Shown one piece after another: positions 58,038-64,000 of a DNA stretch of 64,000 bases. The DNA comes from Armigeres subalbatus. Taxonomy: Eukaryota; Arthropoda; Insecta; Diptera; Culicidae. The notes under the pieces were generated by a model that was not told where the DNA came from, did no database searches, and worked only from the letters and a program-made list of their open reading frames with translations. The stretch is from contig NC_085140.1 in the NCBI RefSeq assembly GCF_024139115.2, forward strand, positions 333,185,953 to 333,249,952, given 5' to 3'. Each line of letters opens with the position of its first letter. The first letter of the stretch is position 1. Both the position numbers and the translations under genes were made by a program.

Positions 58038-58589
58038 ATGATGGTCTTGAAAAGAACCGATTTATTTTTAATGTTCAATCACTATCAGCAGCCACCGCGA
58101 ACGCCACCACCATTTCTGCCGTTGTCGCTACCTGACGTATTAGTCTGCTCCAAGATTTTTATATACAGGTTATCCGACTTCGTCAATAGATGGGAATAAC
58201 CAGTGCGGGGGGGAAACATACATTTTCAGTGCAAAACGTAAACAAACGAGCATAAATTCCACTCTCCACCCGCCGATCGTCTTTGATGCTGGCTACCGAT
58301 GGGTGCGGGTGGGGCGACGCGTCCACTCTTCGTGAATGCACGAACGAAAATAGCGCTCGCGTGCCGAACACGATTCTTTTTATGCATACAAAAGAATTAT
58401 GCGGTAGGCTCCGCCCTAATAGAGATTAAAAATGTATATCGGTAGAGTTTACCAATGGCGCGGGGCTAATGGTTTTACTTTATTGATGATGGAAAGGGTT
58501 CGACTGATGTTGGTATATCGTTATTCCAGTTTGTGACAGCAGCTCGTGCAGACGTGCTTTCTGCTCACGCATTTTTCCAAGTCATGGGA
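58038..58589. other. No gene seen
   Basis: Non-coding, moderately GC-rich, runs into the 5' region of the Jockey element; may include its 5' UTR. Confidence 0.35.
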
Positions 58590-59800
58590 GATACCGCGGC
58601 CAATCCGATCGCGAATAAAACGCGAAAGCGTCTTCTCGCTCAAGGATGAGAATCACCACAGCGGAAGGAGAAGTGCCAGCCGATTTTCGTGAAAGGGAAC
58701 CTGTCGGACCTCCGGAAACTGATCGCCCGGGGCCTAAAGTGCACCTTTCGACTGTGCGTGAAACTAATGACCGAGGGAAGGTCTCACTTCGACAAGGTGC
58801 TGGAGTACCTGAATGCGAAATGGTTCCAGTTTTACACCCACGACGTCCTCGGCAGCAAGCCCCTCAAAGTCGTGCTGCGTGGTCTCCACGGGTCCGCGAC
58901 GTTAGGCATAAGTACGTTAGGCATAAGGACGTTAGGCATAAGTACGTTAGGCATAATGGACGTTAGGCATAACGGACGATAGGCATAATATACGTTAGGC
59001 ATAATGGACGTTTGGCATAATTCTGCCTTCTTTATGTCATATGCTGTTCTTTGGGTCATTTTATGCCTAACGTCCATTATGCCAAACGTACATTATGCCT
59101 ATCGTCCGTTATGCACAACGTCCATTATGTCTAACGTACTTATGCCTTACGTATTTATGCCTAACGTACTTATGCCTAACGGGGTATACCCGGTCTCCAC
59201 GACGTGGATGAAAAAGAGCTGAAAGAAGCCCTAGAGGAAAGTGGTCTGAGGCCATCCAACATTTACAAAATCCACCGGCATGACACTTCCCGGACCTACC
59301 GTGATCAGCTGTGCCTGGTGCACCTGGAGCACGATATTACCAAGCTGAAGGACCTCAAGTAAATCAGGGCCATCAACAGCACCGCCGTCGAGTGCTAACC
59401 CGTGCATCGTGACGTTACGCAGTGCATGAACTATCTCCGCTTCGGCCATGGCACACGGAACTGCTTCATGAACGTACGATCTACCCGGTGTGGCGGAGAC
59501 CACGACATCGACGAGTGCGAGCATGGAACAGGCTGACCCCAAGTGTGCCAATATAGGGGAAAAACACCGGTCCACCACAAAGGCCTGTCCGAAACGCGAA
59601 TTCCACAAGAAAGCTTCTTCGTCCAGCACGAAGCTCGCCCCCATTGCTCGACGAACGAAACTTCCCGACAATCCCGCCCCGCGGCGGTAGACCCCGGTCC
59701 TTCCGCCGCTGCAACCGCAAAGAAGACTCGCAGCTGCTACGGTCTCGGTCCCACCAGAAGTTAAGCCAAGCAAAGCATCTCTCCCCCAGAATTCCGCCGG
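58590..59800 (+). pseudogene. Jockey-clade LINE ORF1 (gag-like), interrupted
   Basis: In the frame starting near 58689: GNLSDLRKLIARGLKCTF, LEYLNAKWFQFYTHD, KPLKVVLRGLH, then after the insertion at 58892-59191 DVDEKELKEALEESGL, IYKIHRHDTSRTYRDQL, LVHLEHDITKLKDLK. This is the pre-zinc-finger (PRE_C2HC) domain of Jockey gags. TAA at 59359 ends it. Three zinc knuckles follow in the same reading: C-M-N-Y..GHGTRNC, CGGDHDIDEC, and a third with one Cys replaced (CANIGEKHRSTTKAC). Confidence 0.85.
58892..59191. mobile_element. Palindromic tandem-repeat element in LINE gag, 10-bp duplication
   Basis: 300 bp. The left half is a row of ACGTTAGGCATAAGT-type 15-18 bp units in one orientation; the right half is the same row inverted, with a 40-bp unique centre. 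The right end reads, inverted, GGGTATACCCCGTTAGG; the left end GGTCCGCGACGTTAGG. GGTCTCCACG flanks both sides (58882-58891, 59192-59201). The 10-bp duplication suggests a Mutator-like origin. Confidence 0.85.
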
Positions 59801-59948
59801 CAGCAAGCTGAGCACCCTCTACCCCCGGAGCATTCCGCTCCGCTCTACATTCCGGAACAGCTGGTTCCGATATTCAGTCAACTTGCGGCGCGGCTTCGAA
59901 GCTGCTAATCCCGGTTCGACCAGATTTACACTATTGGCCTTTTCGTAA

Positions 59949-61290
59949 TTGAAAATGGCTTCTAGGTTGGGTCTGGTGAACTGGAATGCTTGCTCGCTCA
60001 AGAGCAAAATAGTCGAGCTCAGCGATTTCTTTCAGGAGAAGGAGATTGACGCGGCTTTCATCACCGAATCCCACCGACCTAATTTTTTTATTGGATATTT
60101 TTCCATGAGCCCATTGCTTTATTTAAACCAAAGGCCACAATCGACAAAAAATAAACGACCTGACCAAACTATTTAAAGTATCGCAGTGGTTAGAATGTTT
60201 TGCTGGACTTACTGTAAGTGCTGCACAGATTTATGTGTGCTTGTAGGAATTGCATTCTTGATTATTCGGAGGATTCCAAACACTCCTTAACTATTTTTAG
60301 AAGTCCATATACTCCACATAAGAATTCTTGTACTTGAGAGCCCGAGGTAAGCGCAACAATTCCAGGTTTCAGGCTGGTGAGGTTCGATCGAACAAGCTCC
60401 AGAGGGAGAGGAGTGGCAACCGCCTTGCGGAGCCCTGACAGTTCACGAACATGAACGATCGCGTCTCCCAGACGGTCGTCTTCCAGGAGCTCAGCTCGGA
60501 CCACTACCCGGTGGTGGCGGAAGTTGGAACTTCGGTGAATCGGCATAAGCCAACACGGCGTAGCTATCACCAAGTCGACTGGGGTCGGTTTCAACGATGC
60601 GTGGATGAGAACGTCGACTACCAGCGGCATTCGGTGTCATCCGAAGACGTCGACGAGCAGCTGCACGCCATCTTGGAGGCGCTCTCTCTAGCCCGCGAAC
60701 AGCATGTTCCAAAGGCCCACGAGGTAAGCCACACCCTAGCCATCGATGCACTCACCAAAGATTTGATCCATCTGCGAAATGTCACTCGCAGGCAGTACCA
60801 ACGTACTGGGATGCCTGCGCTTAAGACCCGGAGCAATCGCATGACCAAAATTATCCAGGCCAGAATGGTGGACCTCAGAAACAGTATTTTTTTCCAATAA
60901 GATCCGCACTCTTCCAGACTGTGCTAAGCCGTTCTGGAAGCTAACCAAAATTCTAAAATCAAAGCCTCGGCCCATTCCACCTTTGATTCCATTAGATAGC
61001 AACGGCTCTAAGGATCGCTTGATAACTCCTGCAGAGAAGGTTACCGATATAGGTCGTCAGCTCGCACAATGTTGGACAGTACATCGTCAGTCCCATAAAG
61101 CAGCAGTTAACGTACATGCTAACGACATCCATCTTATTCCTAACGGCTTCTCGAAGGTCTTTAAGATCACAGCTTTCTCTCAGGGTTATCGAAGCTGTTT
61201 GAAAAGGCGATCCACAGCCGGTTACTTAAGTCTGCCGAACACCACAACTTCTTGCTCGAGGAACAGTTTGGTTTCCGATACGGTCGATTA
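59949..61290 (+). pseudogene. Jockey-clade LINE ORF2, degenerate
   Basis: Starts at ATG 59955 (after an in-frame upstream ATG) with LGLVNWNACSLKSKIVELSDFF and AAFITESH, the N-terminus of the AP-type endonuclease. The frame breaks at about 60090; 60090-60430 is unrelated and the middle of the endonuclease is missing. It resumes at 60451 with QELSSDHYPVVAEV (endonuclease C-terminus), then FWKLTKILK and ITPAEKVTDIG, and a final RT fragment (LLKSAEHHNFLLEEQFGFRYGR) to about 61290 in another frame. Dead element. Confidence 0.85.
60090..60430. other. Unrelated insert replacing the endonuclease middle
   Basis: AT-rich at its left, no ORF, no terminal repeats recognised. Could be an insertion plus deletion in the Jockey copy. 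Confidence 0.4.
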
Positions 61291-61299
61291 ACCGTACAC

Positions 61300-61475
61300 C
61301 AACCAACCTGAGGGGCAGCAGGGACTATGTCCAAGGGCTTGACGATCCTCCCCAGGCCATCTGCGAGTCGTGGCGCCTGCCTAGGATGTGGTGGGGTTTG
61401 ACAGTGGGCCCTGTTAAACCTCTATAAAAGCTGCATGTATCCGCAAGTAGGCTCCGCCAAAGCGACCGTGTGCCG
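61300..61475 (+). other. Probable LINE untranslated sequence
   Basis: GC-rich, no ORF (AGGGGCAGCAGGGACTATG..TAGGATGTGGTGGGG). Lies between the Jockey RT fragment and the RTE 3' fragment; origin uncertain. Confidence 0.35.
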
Positions 61476-61482
61476 CTCAAAG

Positions 61483-61709
61483 CGCACCACGAGTTGCATC
61501 AGCTGTTGGGAGAACCATCCATCGTTCACACCGCGAAAATCGGAAGACTGCGGTGGGCCGGGCACGTAGCCAGAATGTCGGACAGTAATCCGGTGAAAAT
61601 GGTTCTCGACAACGATCCGACGGGAACAAGAAGGCGAGGTGCACAGCGGGCAAGGTGGATCGATCATGTGGAGGACGACTTGCGGACCCTCCGCAGACTG
61701 CGTGGTTGG
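61483..61709 (+). pseudogene. RTE-clade LINE, C-terminal fragment
   Basis: Encodes HELHQLLGEPSIVHTAKIGR, RLRWAGHVARMSDSNPVKMV and RRRGAQRARWIDHVEDD, nearly the same as 32688-32400 on the - strand. It ends at RRLRGW and is followed by a SINE-like tail (TTTAGTCTGTGCGACCTCTG at 61726-61745). A fragment of a separate insertion lying just upstream of the longer RTE copy. Confidence 0.8.
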
Positions 61710-61837
61710 CAGTGTTTGTTTAGTCTGTGCGACCTCTGGTCGAAGACGGTGATCCTGTCTTTTCAAAAACAACGCACGCACGCAAAACACGGGTCTTTTT
61801 ATATACAGGGAACGCCAACGCCCAAGTCCTGGTGTTA

Positions 61838-64000
61838 GGTGGGACGCTAAACAGCCCTGACACGACGGCCCTCCGACGAGACAGGAGGTTTGCGCAGGCC
61901 CAATAAGCCGCCTTTAAAAACAACTATTACGAACGACATAGAAGATAATACGACTCGATACAATCGGCAACGACCTATGCGACGAATAAAGGATCACGAT
62001 TGGAAGCTTGGAACATGGAATTGCAAGTCCCTAGGCTTCGCAGGTTGCGACAGAATAATCTACGATGAATCACACCCCCGCATTTTCTACCTTCTACCAA
62101 AGCTGTGGCACCACCAACGAGCTGGGAACCGGCTTATAGTGCTGGGTAGGATGCGCCAACGTGTGATTGGGTGGCAGCCAATCAACGCAAGGATGTGCAT
62201 GCTGAGGATAAAAGGCCGCTTCTTCAACTATAGCGCAGCGTTCTATGCGCAGCTGGAGCAGACATACGATGGATGCCCACTGCGGGATGTCAAAATCGTC
62301 ATCGGTGACATGAACGCTCAGGTAGGAAGGGAGGAAATGTATAGACCGGTCATCGGACCGGATAGTCTGCATACCGTATCGAATGACAACGGCCAACGAT
62401 GCATAAACTTTGCAGCCTCCCGCGGAATGGTAGTCCGAAGCACTTTCTTCCCCCGTAAGAATATCCACAAGGCCACATGGAAATCACCTAATCAAGTAAC
62501 GGAAAACCAAATCGACCACGTTCTAATCGACGGTAAATTCTTCTCCGACATCACGAACGTACGCACTTACCGCCGTGCGAATATTGAATCCGACCACTAC
62601 CTCGTCGCAGTATGTCTGCGCTCAAAACTCTCGACGGTGATCAACACGCGTCGGAGTCGTCCGCCGCGGCTTAACATTGGGCGGTTACAAGACGGTAGAC
62701 TAGCCCAAGACTACGCGCAGCAGCTGGAAGTGGCACTCCCAACGGAAGAGCAGCTAGGCGCAGCATCTCTTGAAGATGGCTGGAGAGATATTCGATCCGC
62801 CATTGTAAGCACCGCAACCGCTGCACTAGGCACGGTGGCTCCGGATCAGAGAAACGACTGGTATGACGGCGAATGTGAGCAGTTAGTTGAGGAGAAGAAT
62901 GCAGCATGGGCGAGATTGCTGCAACACCGCACGAGGGCGAACGAGGCACGATACAAACGGGCGCGGAACAGACAAAACTCGATTTTCCGGAGGAAAAAGC
63001 GCCAGCAGGAAGATCGAGACCGTGAAGAGACGGAGGAACTGTACCGCGCTAATAACGCACGAAAGTTCTATGAGAAGTTGAACCGTTCACATAAGGGCCA
63101 CGTGCCGCAGCCCGATATGTGTAAGGACATAAACGGGAACCTTCTTACAAACGAGCGTGAGGTAATCCAAAGGTGGCGGCAGCACTACGAAGAGCACCTG
63201 AATGGCGATGTGGCAGACAACGGTGGCGGTATGGTAATGAACCTAGGAGCACGCGCGCAGGACATACGACTTCCGGCTCCGAATCTCCAGGAAATCCAGG
63301 AGGAGATCGACCGACTGAAAAACAACAAAGCCCTGGAGTTGACCAACTACCAGGAGAGCTGTTTAAACACGGTGGTGAAGCACTGGCTAAAGCGCTGCAC
63401 TGGGTGATTACCAAGGTTTGGGAGCATGAGGTTCTGCCGCAGGAGTGGATGGAAGGTGTCGTGTGTCCCATCTACAAAAAGGGCGATATGCTGGATTGTA
63501 GCAACTACCGCGCAATCACATTGCTGAACGCCGCCTACAAGGTACTCTCCCAAATTTTATGTCGCCGACTAATACCAATTGCAAGAGAGTTCGTGGGGCA
63601 GTACCAGGCGGGATTTATGGGTGAACGCTCTACCACAGACCAGGTGTTCGCCATACGTCAGGTATTGCAGAAATGCCGCGAATACAACGTGCCCACACAT
63701 CATCCATTTATCGACTTCAAAGCCGCATATGATACAATCGATCGGGACCAGCTATGGCAGCTAATGCACGAAAACGGATTTCCGGATAAACTGATACGGT
63801 TGATCAAGGCGACGATGGATCGGGTGATGTGCGTAGTTCGAGTTTCAGGGGCATTCTCGAGTCCCTTCGAAACGCGTAGAGGGTTACGGCAAGGTGATGG
63901 TCTTTCGTGTCTGCTATTCAACATCGCTTTGGAAGGAGTAATTCGAAGGGCAGGGATTGACACGAGTGGTACGATTTTCACGAAGTCCGTCCAGTTATTT
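61838..64000 (+). pseudogene. RTE-clade LINE, endonuclease and RT, runs off the window
   Basis: The 505-codon frame 61890-63407 has AP endonuclease motifs KLGTWNCKSLG (residue 41 on), VIGDMNAQVGRE (about 138-148), TENQIDHVLID and ESDHYLV (about 233-239). The N-terminal third departs from family expectation between residues 50 and 100, so the endonuclease may be damaged. A frameshift near 63333 moves coding to the next frame (from 63335), which continues open through LPQEWMEGVVCPIYKKGD, YRAITLLN, YQAGFMGERSTTDQ, FIDFKAAYDTIDR and GLRQGDGLSCLLFN to the right edge. The same family as 32314-33473. The rest of the RT, including the FADD box, is outside the window. Confidence 0.88.

Overview
The window looks like a transposon-dense piece of a mosquito genome, most likely Aedes (Culicinae). 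That is an inference from tRNA-derived SINEs resembling Feilai, RTE and Jockey clade LINEs, a copia element, many foldback MITEs, intron-split genes and no bacterial-style operons. I see at most two host genes. Almost everything else is mobile DNA or its debris.

Host genes. Both encode secreted proteins that combine histidine-rich stretches with tryptophan/lysine repeats. The first is on the + strand. Its last exon (17294-17768) carries His-Asp-Leu-His runs and an F-W-K-K / I-W-K-P tail. The only good signal-peptide exon I find is at 1028-1092, and its splice phase matches, so the gene may span a 16.2-kb intron filled with transposons. The second gene is on the - strand (41598-39871). It has three consecutive phase-0 exons encoding about 467 residues with 8- and 16-residue W/K repeats. 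Its ATG exon was not found. Role is unknown; cuticle or another extracellular matrix is a guess.

Layout. 1-17.3 kb: a 620-bp SINE with a 28-bp target duplication, the signal exon, a TA-flanked MITE hosting a small LTR retroelement, a decayed non-LTR element, a second SINE copy with a 22-bp duplication, islands of degenerate AATTCC-rich sequence, and a composite repeat (element A) holding (TG)128 and a 167-bp tandem array. 18.8-23.5 kb: a copia element on the - strand whose LTRs differ only in one A-run, but whose reading frames are broken and whose integrase carries a MITE with a TTA duplication. 24-27.4 kb: a Tc1-like element with doubled terminal repeats, then a CCGGGG-ended element. 30.4-36.7 kb: deep nesting, in which element A is split by a 5'-truncated RTE fragment that carries a 3-kb inverted-repeat element, all possibly inside hAT-like ends. 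43.4-45.8 kb: a large inverted repeat opened by a MITE. 46-49.5 kb: two GAAGGA polypurine tracts. 49.9-55.9 kb: a second copy of the 3-kb element's short form, a Helitron, a MITE and a non-autonomous hAT element with an exact 8-bp duplication. 58.6-64 kb: a decayed Jockey element whose gag is cut by a palindromic element with a 10-bp duplication, then RTE sequence running off the right edge.

No rRNA, CRISPR array or intact tRNA was seen. I found no clearly new multi-gene system. The best candidates for novelty are the two W/K-repeat, His-rich secreted genes and the satellite-carrying composite element A.
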